Source: Litorimonas taeanensis
Lineage (GTDB): Bacteria > Pseudomonadota > Alphaproteobacteria > Caulobacterales > Maricaulaceae
Reading direction: 5' to 3'
Length of the DNA: 64,000 bases
NCBI RefSeq assembly: GCF_003634015.1
Contig: NZ_RBII01000001.1
Location: 1,240,001 to 1,304,000, forward strand
Shown here in pieces: positions 35,241-43,144 of this stretch. The position numbers and the translations under genes were made by a program. Below the pieces are notes generated by a model. The model ran no database searches and was not told the DNA's origin. It saw only the letters and a program-made list of their open reading frames with translations. Within the stretch, counting starts at the first letter, position 1; every line of letters begins with the position of its first letter.

Positions 35241-35546
35241 TTATAATAGGCGGGTGGAGCTCACTTCCGTGTTGATTTGCCCCGTATTTTGGAACCGCCC
35301 GACATTGGCGGCGTCTGGTTGTCCGTAGAGGCTATAGCTGTTGACCGAGAGCGATGTACCCGCCGCATTGGTGCGCCCCGTGATAGAGCCTTTCTGGTCT
35401 GTGATATACCAAGAGCGGGTGAAGCTGCTCGGAGCGCTATAATCATATTGCACGATCGGGGCGTCCACGCCCGGGCCGTGAACATAGCGCGCCTTTAACG
35501 CATTGGTATTATCATCATATTCCGCAATCATACGCGATGGGCGCAA
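35241..35546 (-). pseudogene. Rhs core fragment F, without tip
   Basis: An open frame of about 100 residues that matches the distal Rhs core: SRMIAEYDDN, ARYVHGPGVDAPIVQYDY, TDQKGSITGRTNAAGTSLSV and YGQPDAANVGRFQ. Homology to the other copies stops after NTGQ, where it runs into an unrelated INTEVSSTRLL and a stop. There is no start codon with a ribosome-binding site and no tip domain. It is the outermost remnant of the array, beside the tRNA. Confidence 0.85.
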
Positions 35547-35602
35547 TTAAGGCCGTCTTCACTCAAGATTTCGAACCCGTCCTGTATGAGAGAAACATGA
35601 TA

Positions 35603-35833
35603 TCAATCACCTTCTTTGTAGAAGAGCTTACGTAAAATTATTCCTAGATAGACTGAGACTAGAATAATAGCGGGAGATAAATAGAAAAACTCCTTATGTG
35701 TTAAAAAGTCAACACTCCCAAATATTTTTTCACCAATATCTTTTCGAAAATTTAGTAAAAAACTAATAACCAGCAATGTCGTCAAGAGTGCGATTGAAAA
35801 AAACACATTTATGTAAGCCAAAAACTTTTTCAT
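35603..35833 (-). CDS. small two-helix membrane protein, putative immunity to tip E
   Basis: A 76-residue AT-rich gene directly after module E, 22 bases past its stop. Two hydrophobic helices are visible (VFFSIALLTTLLVISFLL and LSPAIILVSVYLGIILRK) with a charged tail. I do not recognise a family. Position after a polymorphic-toxin tip and membrane character suggest an immunity protein against a membrane-acting toxin. Confidence 0.6.
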   Translation of the reverse strand: MKKFLAYINVFFSIALLTTLLVISFLLNFRKDIGEKIFGSVDFLTHKEFFYLSPAIILVSVYLGIILRKLFYKEGD

Positions 35834-35855
35834 AAATAATCCTCTAAATAAAGAT

Positions 35856-36857
35856 TCAGTTTTTTGGTGTGCACGGAGTTACTGAAGAGGGTCGCAAGCT
35901 GTCTGGCGGTGGCGGCGTGTTAGCCAGTAGAGCAAGAATCAAGCCTGGGAGAGCTCCTAAGCCGCCCAAATAGCCCCCTAAAATGGCGCTCCCTGAACTT
36001 GCCCCAACAACGCCGCCGATAACGGAACCGCTGAAATCGCCAACACTAATCCCAGCACCAAGCCCTGCCAATGAGTCCATCATCACATCGTAATTTTCAA
36101 ACGCACGTGCTGCATAATAAGGTGTATAAACCAAATTTCCATCGGGTGAAGCCATATAATGATGACCCGCGTCAGGCCCGGCCCCTCCAATTGGAACTGA
36201 TGTGTATCCAGGTGGGAGAGTATATACATCTCCATTTGGGGCTGTAATTAATTTGCCGCAATTTTCTTCGTTTTCGTCATCCGATGTAGCGTTTTCTCCG
36301 CCCCCTTCAATTAGATGATCAAAAACTCCGACTGGATAGATTAAACCATCATTATCGCCATAAATACTACGTAGTTGTTGCAACAACTCCCAATCTACTA
36401 ACATGCCGATTCTTACTCCCGTCGTAATAATTTCGTCATCATCAGCCGATAGCCCACTCGGGTCGCGCCTATTCACCGGATCGTCGCCGACATAGCTATA
36501 CATGTTCAGCCCGTCGCCATAGCCAATCGGGTCGGCGTTCAGGAAGCGTTTGATGGTCGGGTCATAGAAGCGGGCTTTGTAGTCTTTGGTGGCGATATGG
36601 CGAAGCCATGATTTTTGATCCCGTGAATCAAAAATAGACGAAAAAGGCCCCGGCAGGGGCTTAAGGCCCACCTCCTCTAGCCAGACTTGCCCCGTATATT
36701 GGAACCGCCCGACATTGGCGGCGTCTGGTTGTTCGTAGAGGCTATAGCTATTGACAGAGAGCGATATCCCCGCCGCATTGATGCGTCCCGTGATAGAGCC
36801 TTTTTGGTCTGTTACATACCAAGAGCATATGAATGTTGCCGGACGGCAGTAAGAGCA
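35856..36857 (-). CDS. Rhs module E: core fragment plus glycine-rich hydrophobic tip
   Basis: An open frame of about 333 codons without an obvious native start (first permitted start is GTG at 36671). The distal Rhs core runs from TDQKGSITGRINAAGI through RFYDPTIKRFLNADPIGYGD to DPVNRRDPSG, the conserved end where tips are swapped. The tip begins LSADDDEIITTGVRIGM, has an acidic linker, then a long Gly/Ala/Leu stretch (SVIGGVVGASSGSAILGGYL, GGLGALPGLILALLA) resembling a glycine-zipper membrane segment, and a proline-rich end. Its first 50 tip residues match module C. Toxicity is inferred from architecture. Confidence 0.75.
   Translation of the reverse strand, partial: CSYCRPATFICSWYVTDQKGSITGRINAAGISLSVNSYSLYEQPDAANVGRFQYTGQVWLEEVGLKPLPGPFSSIFDSRDQKSWLRHIATKDYKARFYDPTIKRFLNADPIGYGDGLNMYSYVGDDPVNRRDPSGLSADDDEIITTGVRIGMLVDWELLQQLRSIYGDNDGLIYPVGVFDHLIEGGGENATSDDENEENCGKLITAPNGDVYTLPPGYTSVPIGGAGPDAGHHYMASPDGNLVYTPYYAARAFENYDVMMDSLAGLGAGISVGDFSGSVIGGVVGASSGSAILGGYLGGLGALPGLILALLANTPPPPDSLRPSSVTPCTPKN
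36307..36449 (-). repeat. shared tip-proximal repeat, copy in module E
   Basis: About 143 bases are nearly identical to 39604-39746 in module C, coding IITTGVRIGMLVD and QQLRSIYGDNDGLIYPVGVF. Outside this block the two tips are unrelated, marking it as a recombination substrate. Confidence 0.85.
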
Positions 36858-36948
36858 AGATCAGCTAAATACTTTATAAAAGTCTATTTCATCTATTTCC
36901 AACACAACCCGTTTTAAATTAGTTTGAATGCAGTAATTAATTGATCAG

Positions 36949-37290
36949 TCACCTTACTCTTATGACGCTAAACACGCTAAAGTCATCCTTAGCCAATTCA
37001 ATTTCTAAAGATGTTCCATGTCTGTACAGTAATGGTAGTTTATTTTTTTTCGCCGCTTCTAGCTGTTCTTTCGTAAAAGGAGCATTCTCTATGAAACTAA
37101 TTACAACCTTCTCTTTTCGGTCGAAACACCTGACCAACCCGTAATCAAATATGCCTTCATTTTCAATGTCTTTAAGGTATTTTTTGCTTATTTAAAGAAC
37201 AAATAACAAGGTGTTGAGAGCTCATTGCTCCTACCTAGGTCTTGAGAAGGAAATTTGTAAGATGTCGGGGTTTCGCTAATTGAACTATTG
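36949..37290 (-). pseudogene. decayed paralogue of the module C immunity gene
   Basis: The C-terminal 60 codons (VRCFDRKEKVVISFIENAPF, YRHGTSLEIELAKDDFSVF) are clearly homologous to the intact gene at 38702-39112. Upstream the similarity continues in another frame (DLGRSNELSTPCYLFFK then a stop), so one frameshift and a stop have destroyed it. No toxin partner remains next to it. It shows that a second C-type toxin/immunity pair was once present. Confidence 0.8.
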
Positions 37291-37407
37291 TCTGATGTCA
37301 GCGCCCATGGCCCATAATCTGTGCCACTTTATATGACGACGGACAATTTCTGTTGAACAATAATTTTGGCCTAACTCATTTGTATAAGACAATGAAAAAG
37401 TATTTTA

Positions 37408-37662
37408 TCAATAGAAAATTGAAATTAGAAAATACAAGACGCAACTAATTATAATTAACATTTGAGAAAATTTTACCGGATCAACTTTCGTTATTGTTTT
37501 ATACCAATTAGTTGAAACTGAAAAAAAATAAATAGACACTGTAAGTAATATGACGGGAATAAGGGCTAGTATATTCTCGTTTCCTTTTACAGAAAATGAA
37601 AAGGTCACGAGCAATAAGAAAATCCCACATGAAAAAGGCAAAAAGCTTTGTTTATTCATCAT
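37408..37662 (-). CDS. small three-helix membrane protein, putative immunity to tip D
   Basis: An 84-residue protein starting MMNKQSF, whose ATG lies inside the last codons of module D (overlap of about 11 bases), so it is translationally coupled to the toxin tip. Three hydrophobic helices follow: FLPFSCGIFLLLVTFSFSV, LALIPVILLTVSIYFFSV and MLIIISCVLYFLISIFY. AT-rich, no recognised family. Coupling to the tip is the best evidence in the array for a toxin/immunity relation. Confidence 0.7.
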   Translation of the reverse strand: MMNKQSFLPFSCGIFLLLVTFSFSVKGNENILALIPVILLTVSIYFFSVSTNWYKTITKVDPVKFSQMLIIISCVLYFLISIFY

Positions 37663-38695
37663 TGATGTTTCCACATTGTTTCCCCAAAGCAAAAGCAAGT
37701 GTCGAGGATATTGACGCACCAGCCGCTAGCCCCGCTTCAAATCTGCCGGTCAATCCAGCTTCATCGGCCCCAAACTTAACACCGCCACCAGCCTGCAAAA
37801 CACGTCCTAAAGTCACATTGATATTGCCGTTTAAACCCGTAGGCTGCACTGGTGTCGCAATGAAGGTGGCGTGAACTTGAGCGCCTCCTCCGATTCCTCC
37901 TGAAGGGGCAATATAAACACCATAATCACCAGATGTCTGATGAACAAACAACCCAACATCAACACCCCCATGAAGTCCATTTCCTCCAGACGCACCAAAC
38001 TCTAAAGTCAGCCAAGGGTTCTCTGCCCTTATTTGATCGCTAATATAGCCTACGCCGTGAGGTACATTATCGAAAACTTGGTTTAAGCTTATGGCACTTT
38101 CTTTTAGCGACTCACATAAGTTATCAAGTTTTTTATCCGCCGCTCTTTGTATAGCTCTGCCAGCCGCCCCGCCACCAGAAAATATACTCAATACACCACC
38201 AGTGATAATATCTCTACCTGTCCAAAACTCAAAAGGGTTAATGAAGAGCAGACGAACCCGGCGCCGCCTAGTTCCTGTTACAACAACTTCATCTACATCG
38301 TCATCATCAGCCGTCATCCCACTCGGATCACGCCGATTAACCGGATCGCCGCCCACATAGCTATACATATTCAACCCGTCGCCATAGCCAATCGGGTCGG
38401 CGTTCAGGAACCGTTTGATGGTGGGATCATAGAAGCGGGCTTTGTAGTCTTTGGAGGCGGTATGGCGAAGCCATGATTTTTGATCCCGTGAATCAAAAAT
38501 AGACGAAAAAGGCCCCGGCAGGGGCTTAAGGCCCACCTCCTCTAGCCACACTTGCCCCGTATATTGGAACCGCCCGACATTGGCGGCGTCTGGTTGTCCG
38601 TAGAGGCTATAGCTATTGACCGAGAGCGATGTACCCGCCGCATTGGTGCGCCCCGTGATAGAGCCTTTCTGGTCTGTGATAGACAAGGCACACAT
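37652..38695 (-). CDS. Rhs module D: core fragment plus glycine-rich tip, with its own start signals
   Basis: A 347-residue reading frame. The ATG is preceded by AGGTGA at six bases, formed by the end of the module C immunity gene, so this orphan can be translated. The core part starts at TDQKGSITGRTNAAGT and ends DPVNRRDPSG. The tip begins MTADDDDVDEVVVTGTRRRR, then a helix-rich stretch and a glycine-rich beta-like region (GGNGLHGGVDVGLFVHQ, YGVYIAPSGGIGGGAQV, GRVLQAGGGVKFGADE) ending CGNINDE. No known toxin fold recognised. The immunity gene overlaps its stop. Confidence 0.78.
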   Translation of the reverse strand: MCALSITDQKGSITGRTNAAGTSLSVNSYSLYGQPDAANVGRFQYTGQVWLEEVGLKPLPGPFSSIFDSRDQKSWLRHTASKDYKARFYDPTIKRFLNADPIGYGDGLNMYSYVGGDPVNRRDPSGMTADDDDVDEVVVTGTRRRRVRLLFINPFEFWTGRDIITGGVLSIFSGGGAAGRAIQRAADKKLDNLCESLKESAISLNQVFDNVPHGVGYISDQIRAENPWLTLEFGASGGNGLHGGVDVGLFVHQTSGDYGVYIAPSGGIGGGAQVHATFIATPVQPTGLNGNINVTLGRVLQAGGGVKFGADEAGLTGRFEAGLAAGASISSTLAFALGKQCGNINDE

Positions 38696-38701
38696 CAGTC
38701 G

Positions 38702-39112
38702 TCACCTTATTCTTATAAGGCTTAATACGCTGGAATTATTTTTCGATATCTCCAGTTCCAATGCTGACCCGTGGCGATATGGTAGTTGAGTTTTATTTAT
38801 TTTTGCCGCTTCTATCTGCTCTTTTGTAACAGGGGCGTATTCTATTAAACTTACAACTACTTTCTCATTTCTATCAAAACACCTGATGAGTTCGAAGTCA
38901 AATATGCTCTGATTTTCAAACTCCCTGAGATATTTCTCAGCCTTTTTAACAAAGTAATAACATGGAGTAGAAAACTCATTGTTTCGCCCAAGCGTTTCAA
39001 GGGGATGGGGGAAGGATATATCAGTCGCATAATGTAAGTTGTTTTTTTCTTGTCGTTCGAGTGAGCATAAAGACAGCGAAAATAAAATGTAATTAAATAG
39101 AATAAATCGCAT
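38702..39112 (-). CDS. exported 136-residue protein, putative immunity to tip C
   Basis: It begins one base after the module C stop. A hydrophobic N-terminus FILFNYILFSLSLCS looks like a signal sequence or lipoprotein signal, so the mature protein should be periplasmic. The rest is soluble, with TPCYYFVKKAEKYLREFENQ, IRCFDRNEKVVVSLIEYAPV and YRHGSALELEIS. A decayed paralogue lies at 36949-37290. A periplasmic immunity protein would imply that toxin C acts outside the inner membrane. Confidence 0.65.
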   Translation of the reverse strand: MRFILFNYILFSLSLCSLERQEKNNLHYATDISFPHPLETLGRNNEFSTPCYYFVKKAEKYLREFENQSIFDFELIRCFDRNEKVVVSLIEYAPVTKEQIEAAKINKTQLPYRHGSALELEISKNNSSVLSLIRIR

Positions 39113-39113
39113 T

Positions 39114-39900
39114 TTATTCCCCTGTTACGCAACCAATTAAAACGCGGTTATCTCGGCCTGCCTGCATTGCTTCGTTTTGATTCATTCCGCTAACATCTAT
39201 CAAATTTGGTTGAATTGAATATACGGACCCATCGGGAGTTGCCAAAATTCCAATGACATCTAAGTTATTTATCGTCAAAATGTCACCCCGTGAAAATGTG
39301 TCACTAATATATCTAGGGTCAGTAGCGCCATGCGTATGTAGTAAGTAACGAAACTGACCAGGCGCAAACGCAGCTGCCATTAAATCTACTTGCGCACTAC
39401 CTGTTTGATGAATGGTTGGGTTTGAAAACAAAATATCGCCACCTGATTGCACATGACCGTATGATTGATGCTCTTTATTATCAACCACAGAATTTGCATT
39501 CATGGAGTCCATTTGATTTATAATTGACTGATTCCTTGGGTCGAAGCTCCTTGGTCTATCCTCTGAGCTACTGCAGTCATCTTCGTTTCTCGTCGCACCC
39601 CCATCAATTAGATGATCAAAAACTCCGACTGGATAGATTAAACCATCATTATCGCCATAAATACTACGTAGTTGTTGCAACAACTCTCAATCTACTAACA
39701 TGCCGATTCTTACTCCCGTCGTAATAATTTCGTCATCATCAGCCGTCATCCCACTCGGGTCATAGGTCATGGCGGCATTCCCTGAACTGCCCGTGACGGA
39801 GGTCAGGCGATTAGCGAAGTCATATCTATAGGTCTTCCCGCCTGCTATAGTGAGGTTGTCCACCGTATCACGGGTGAGCGTTGCGGCGGTCTTGAACCAT
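39114..39900 (-). pseudogene. Rhs module C: YD-repeat fragment plus DUF4329/JAB-like tip, interrupted by a nonsense codon
   Basis: The frame opens with an Rhs YD-repeat piece (TRDTVDNLTIAGGKTYRYDF, ANRLTSVTGSSGNAAMTYD) spliced at DPSG to a tip MTADDDEIITTGVRIGM. In this tip LVDW of module E is LVD-stop (TGG to TGA near 39685). Beyond the stop the frame is open for 190 residues and contains FRYLLHTHGATDPRYI, SDTFSRGDILTINNLD and GILATPDGSVYSI, the His-x-His...Asp arrangement of DUF4329/JAB-like metallopeptidase tips known from polymorphic toxins. Confidence 0.75.
39604..39746 (-). repeat. shared tip-proximal repeat, copy in module C
   Basis: Near-identical partner of 36307-36449; it carries the G-to-A change that creates the nonsense codon in module C. 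Confidence 0.85.
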
Positions 39901-39912
39901 ACTTTACTGGTT

Positions 39913-40287
39913 TCAACTTTTCAATACAAAGGTAAATACCTGCTCATAACCTAATGATCGAATATGGTCTTCTAACTTATGAGCTAATTGATCATCACCT
40001 TTAGATAAGGATGCAATTTTAATTCTTGTGGCGTGAGCTTTATTTTTTCCTCTTTCCAGTTGATTTAAAAGTTCAACCTTATCTATAGGCTGTCCATTTA
40101 AAAAATAGTTCCCTTTATATACACTTAAATTCGTATCGATAGTGATTTTTTGGCTTTCATCTACTTGTAATTCTAAGTTGGTTTGTTTTGTGACGAAAAT
40201 TATTTCAGGCTGTTCTAATGCTTCTGCACAGCCAAATAAAGCAACTATCAGTAGGAAATTTACTTTGAAAATATTGTTTATATTCAT
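39913..40287 (-). CDS. small lipoprotein, putative orphan immunity protein
   Basis: A 124-residue AT-rich gene. NFLLIVALFGCAEA is a lipoprotein signal with the acylated cysteine at about residue 20. The C-terminal part (FLNGQPIDKVELLNQLERGK, RIKIASLSKGDDQLAHKLED, IRSLGYEQVFTFVLKS) weakly resembles the ExbD/TolR periplasmic fold. It follows a toxin-tip remnant (40311-40475) and so is probably the surviving immunity partner of a lost toxin. Confidence 0.6.
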   Translation of the reverse strand: MNINNIFKVNFLLIVALFGCAEALEQPEIIFVTKQTNLELQVDESQKITIDTNLSVYKGNYFLNGQPIDKVELLNQLERGKNKAHATRIKIASLSKGDDQLAHKLEDHIRSLGYEQVFTFVLKS

Positions 40288-40310
40288 AACCCATTCCTAA
40301 TTACTGCTTC

Positions 40311-40475
40311 TTATGTAGAGCAAAAAGCATCTGGTGCTCCAAGTATTTTCTCTACAGGAAGGTTACTAGCGAAATCATAGAAGTCATATAAGGCTCTGGC
40401 GGCTCTGGCAGCTTCGTCAGCTCTATCAGCAATGACCGCAGATCTTCTTAAGCGTCCGTCTCTAGCTATTCTCGC
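40311..40475 (-). pseudogene. C-terminal remnant of a lost toxin tip
   Basis: Fifty-four in-frame codons bounded upstream by a stop: RDGRLRRSAVIADRADEAAR, ARALYDFYDFASNLPVEKIL and a terminal GAPDAFCST. There is no start codon or core homology. Its place just before a small lipoprotein gene matches the toxin-tip position of the other modules. Confidence 0.5.
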
Positions 40476-40535
40476 TCATGATCTGGTTAAGGCTGTTGAT
40501 TACAAAATTCTGGTCCTAATTTGAAGAACAAGCGT

Positions 40536-40796
40536 CTAGGGATTAGAACCTTTTTTGAGTAAAGTTACAAAGATAAAAATTGACATGACAATTATAATCA
40601 ATGAAAAAATCAACCTAATAAATTTTCTACCTCTCCCAATGACCTCTTTATTTTCAATATAGTTTACTATGTGAGCACCTAAAACCAATATAGAAAAAAC
40701 GAATATTGAAAACTTATAATGACTGTAAAAAATCTGCGGCTTTATGGAAGCTGCAATAAGAAAAAAAACTATTGAGCTAGTCAAAATAACATTCAT
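40536..40796 (-). CDS. small three-helix membrane protein, putative immunity to tip B
   Basis: An 86-residue gene starting 25 bases after the module B stop. Helices are VILTSSIVFFLIAASI, KFSIFVFSILVLGAHIV and RLIFSLIIIVMSIFIFVTLL. AT-rich with no family recognised. Its size, topology and place match the proteins after modules A and D, though sequences differ, as expected of immunity proteins specific to different tips. Confidence 0.65.
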   Translation of the reverse strand: MNVILTSSIVFFLIAASIKPQIFYSHYKFSIFVFSILVLGAHIVNYIENKEVIGRGRKFIRLIFSLIIIVMSIFIFVTLLKKGSNP

Positions 40797-40821
40797 TTCT
40801 CGTACACCTATCCCAATATTT

Positions 40822-42153
40822 TTACTGACAGCTTTGAAAGCCAGAGAATATACCTACTGAGAATTCTTTGGCTGTACCAAGACCAACTTCAATAGTTGCC
40901 ATTGGCCAAAGACCTGAACTTGCATTATCAGGTATAAAAGTTAGGGACGCTCCAATATTACGAACGAAACCCCTACCTACGGTGAAGCTACTTCCATTTG
41001 TAAATGTATCAATCGGCGCCGGAGTAACTCCAAGAGATATAGATGTATAAAAGGATGCATTCTTTTTACCAGTGTTTCCTGATGTGCCTCCAGTAGCATT
41101 TTCTGCGACTCCGATAGCAGAAGATTCGCCATTTTCAACATAAAGTAATGAAGTAGTACCTCCAGGGCCTACATTACCAATCCTCATTCCTCCATTCAAT
41201 CCGACTACTGTTGTGAGTTTTGAAGTAAGAAGAGATGTATTTCCATTTACTAGTGAAGCAGCCTTTGCCGCTGTCACAATAGCTTTACCCGCAGCGCACG
41301 CAGCAATTTTTGGTATATTTGCATCTAGCGCCCTCCTGATTGAAATTTGAAGATCGTTTAATAGCCCTCCCACGAAACTGTCGCCAAAATCAAAACTATT
41401 ATCATACATTGCTCTCAAATCTTGCCAATCTTGGGTTCCCGGATATATTGAAACACCGTCTCCGCTTTCTTGACACGCAACGCCATCTGGAGTTCCGTGA
41501 CACGTACGCATCCCACTCGGATCACGCCGATTAACCGGATCACCGCCCACATAGCTATACATATTCAGCCCGTCGCCATAGCCAATCGGGTCGGCATTGA
41601 GGAAGCGTTTGATGGTCGGGTCATAGAAGCGGGCTTTGTAGTCTTTGGAGGCGGTATGGCGAAGCCATGATTTTTGATCCCGTGAATCAAAAATAGACGA
41701 AAAAGGCCCCGGCAGGGGCTTAAGGCCCACCTCCTCTAGCCAGACTTGCCCCGTATATTGGAACCGCCCGACATTGGCGGCGTCTGGTTGTCCGTAGAGG
41801 CTATAGCTATTGACCGAGAGCGATGTACCCGCCGCATTGGTGCGCCCCGTGATAGAGCCTTTCTGGTCTGTGACATACCAAGAGCGGGTGAAGCTGCTCG
41901 GACTGCTGTAATCATATTGCACAATCGGGGCGTCCACGCCCGGGCCGTGAACATAGCGGGCCTTTAACGCATTGGTGTTATTATCATAATATTCCGCAAT
42001 CATACGCGCTCCGTCATAAACAAAGCGTGTAGAGGCTGAGGATGTGGTCACGTCCACGGTCGCAAGGCGCGATGCAGGGTCATAGAGGAGGCAAGTAAGG
42101 TCGTGCCTGTACAAACAAGGTAGTAAATCTTCTATTACATAACTTCTTAACAA
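40822..42153 (-). CDS. Rhs module B: longest core fragment plus glycine-rich tip
   Basis: A 443-codon frame. Core homology starts at LLYDPASRLATVDV (about 42107) and runs through RFVYDGARMIAEYY, VQYDYSSPSSFTRSWYVTD, GRFQYTGQVWLEEVGLKPL and NADPIGYGDGLNMYSYVG to DPVNRRDPSG. The tip begins MRTCHGTPDGVACQESGDGV, continues with a helical stalk (GGLLNDLQISIRRALDANIP) and ends in a Gly/Ser/Thr-rich domain (TVVGLNGGMRIGNVGPGG, FTVGRGFVRNIGASLTF) closing with GFQSCQ. The only in-frame start at the 5' end is a weak TTG, so it is an orphan. Paralogous to tip A. Confidence 0.78.
   Translation of the reverse strand: MLRSYVIEDLLPCLYRHDLTCLLYDPASRLATVDVTTSSASTRFVYDGARMIAEYYDNNTNALKARYVHGPGVDAPIVQYDYSSPSSFTRSWYVTDQKGSITGRTNAAGTSLSVNSYSLYGQPDAANVGRFQYTGQVWLEEVGLKPLPGPFSSIFDSRDQKSWLRHTASKDYKARFYDPTIKRFLNADPIGYGDGLNMYSYVGGDPVNRRDPSGMRTCHGTPDGVACQESGDGVSIYPGTQDWQDLRAMYDNSFDFGDSFVGGLLNDLQISIRRALDANIPKIAACAAGKAIVTAAKAASLVNGNTSLLTSKLTTVVGLNGGMRIGNVGPGGTTSLLYVENGESSAIGVAENATGGTSGNTGKKNASFYTSISLGVTPAPIDTFTNGSSFTVGRGFVRNIGASLTFIPDNASSGLWPMATIEVGLGTAKEFSVGIFSGFQSCQ
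41282..41530 (-). repeat. shared tip stalk repeat, copy in module B
   Basis: About 245 bases nearly identical to 43602-43850 in module A, covering the core end, DPSGMRTCHGTPDG and the helical stalk up to AACAAGKAI. Past this point the two tips fall to distant similarity. Confidence 0.88.
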
Positions 42154-42174
42154 CTAGATACCAAATACTGTACT

Positions 42175-42408
42175 TTAATTCTCACCTTTCTTACCTACCA
42201 AAGATATCAGGTATTTTACAATAAGGTCGCAACAGACAACAACTGGAAGCATAAAAAAAAACCACCAATGTTTTTCAAAAGATAAATTTACATCAAAGAT
42301 AGAGCAGGACTTACAGTAAGTAAAAAGCAAGAATATAACGCTAACGATAAAAATCGAAAGATATAAAAAATTCACAAAAGCTGTTGCTATATCAGAAAGT
42401 TTAGGCAT
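42175..42408 (-). CDS. small two-helix membrane protein, putative orphan immunity protein
   Basis: A 77-residue AT-rich gene with helices FLYLSIFIVSVIFLLFTYC and FFMLPVVVCCDLIVKYLISL. It lies between a toxin-tip remnant (42516-42715) and module B, so it probably guarded the lost tip. No family recognised. Confidence 0.55.
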   Translation of the reverse strand: MPKLSDIATAFVNFLYLSIFIVSVIFLLFTYCKSCSIFDVNLSFEKHWWFFFMLPVVVCCDLIVKYLISLVGKKGEN

Positions 42409-42515
42409 TTTTCTTATACATCCTATTCAAAAGTGCACTGCCGGTATTAATCAAGACGAATTTGCAATATTTTCCACCACAACTACAAATAAAAACTTTA
42501 ACTTTTGATAGATAA

Positions 42516-42850
42516 TCACTCAACGGGGGCTGAAGCAGCGTAACGTACTCCTTCAGCGGGAACAGGGTGGACCAGTTTGCCATTCGTTCCTGCCCACATA
42601 ATTGATGTATATCCATTAACAAACAGCGCTGCTGAAACCATACCTGGGTTTCGGACCCAGCCGCCTAATGCTCCAACGCCGGTTGCTTGCGCTGCGGTAA
42701 TTCCTATAGCTTAGGTTTGACCCCGTTTTGGCCATAGAAAGCATACGCCCCGCCATATCATAGGTCAGAGTTAGGTCTTCAGCCGTACCCGGCACGTCAA
42801 CCCCCGTTGGGCGGCCAGATTATCAATGGTAAGCCCACCGCTTTCACGGC
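42516..42850 (-). pseudogene. Rhs YD-repeat and tip remnants
   Basis: From 42850 to about 42720 the minus strand codes Rhs YD-repeat pieces in shifted frames (RESGGLTIDNLAAQRG, then VDVPGTAEDLTLTYDMAGRM). From about 42715 another frame gives a tip end (ITAAQATGVGALGGWVRNPG, VSAALFVNGYTSIMWAGTNG, LVHPVPAEGVRYAASAPVE) closing at 42516. Frameshifts and missing core show decay of a further module. Confidence 0.6.
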
Positions 42851-42881
42851 ATTTAGTCTACGGGCGGGTAAAGCCATTAGT

Positions 42882-43136
42882 TCACCCGCGAAGTAAATGC
42901 CTGAATAATAATATGAAAAGTAATGAAACCGCCAAATATGCAAAAATCATAGTCTTCTTGTAGTCCACCCCGTTTTTTTTGAAGTTTAAATATGAGACAA
43001 CAGAGTATGCCAATATTGTGAAAGAAAAAAATGGAAGTAACAAATCTGCAAATCTGACAAAATATTCTGATTTAAACAACACACCAAAGAACATAATGGC
43101 AACCATTACAGATAAGAAAAAAGCAAGTACCTTCAT
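42882..43136 (-). CDS. small three-helix membrane protein, putative immunity to tip A
   Basis: An 84-residue protein with ATG at 43136, GGGGGAGGT just upstream. Helices VLAFFLSVMVAIMFFGVLF, LLLPFFSFTILAYSVVSYL and MIFAYLAVSLLFILLF. It starts eight bases after the module A stop. Similar in layout to the proteins after modules B and D. Confidence 0.65.
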   Translation of the reverse strand: MKVLAFFLSVMVAIMFFGVLFKSEYFVRFADLLLPFFSFTILAYSVVSYLNFKKNGVDYKKTMIFAYLAVSLLFILLFRHLLRG

Positions 43137-43144
43137 ACCTCCCC

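Noticed and set aside
42401-42622. A 73-codon minus-strand frame between the array remnants and the two-helix membrane gene.
   Set aside because: It overlaps a better tip-remnant frame and the next gene, has no ribosome-binding site, and its composition is not protein-like. Treated as a shadow.
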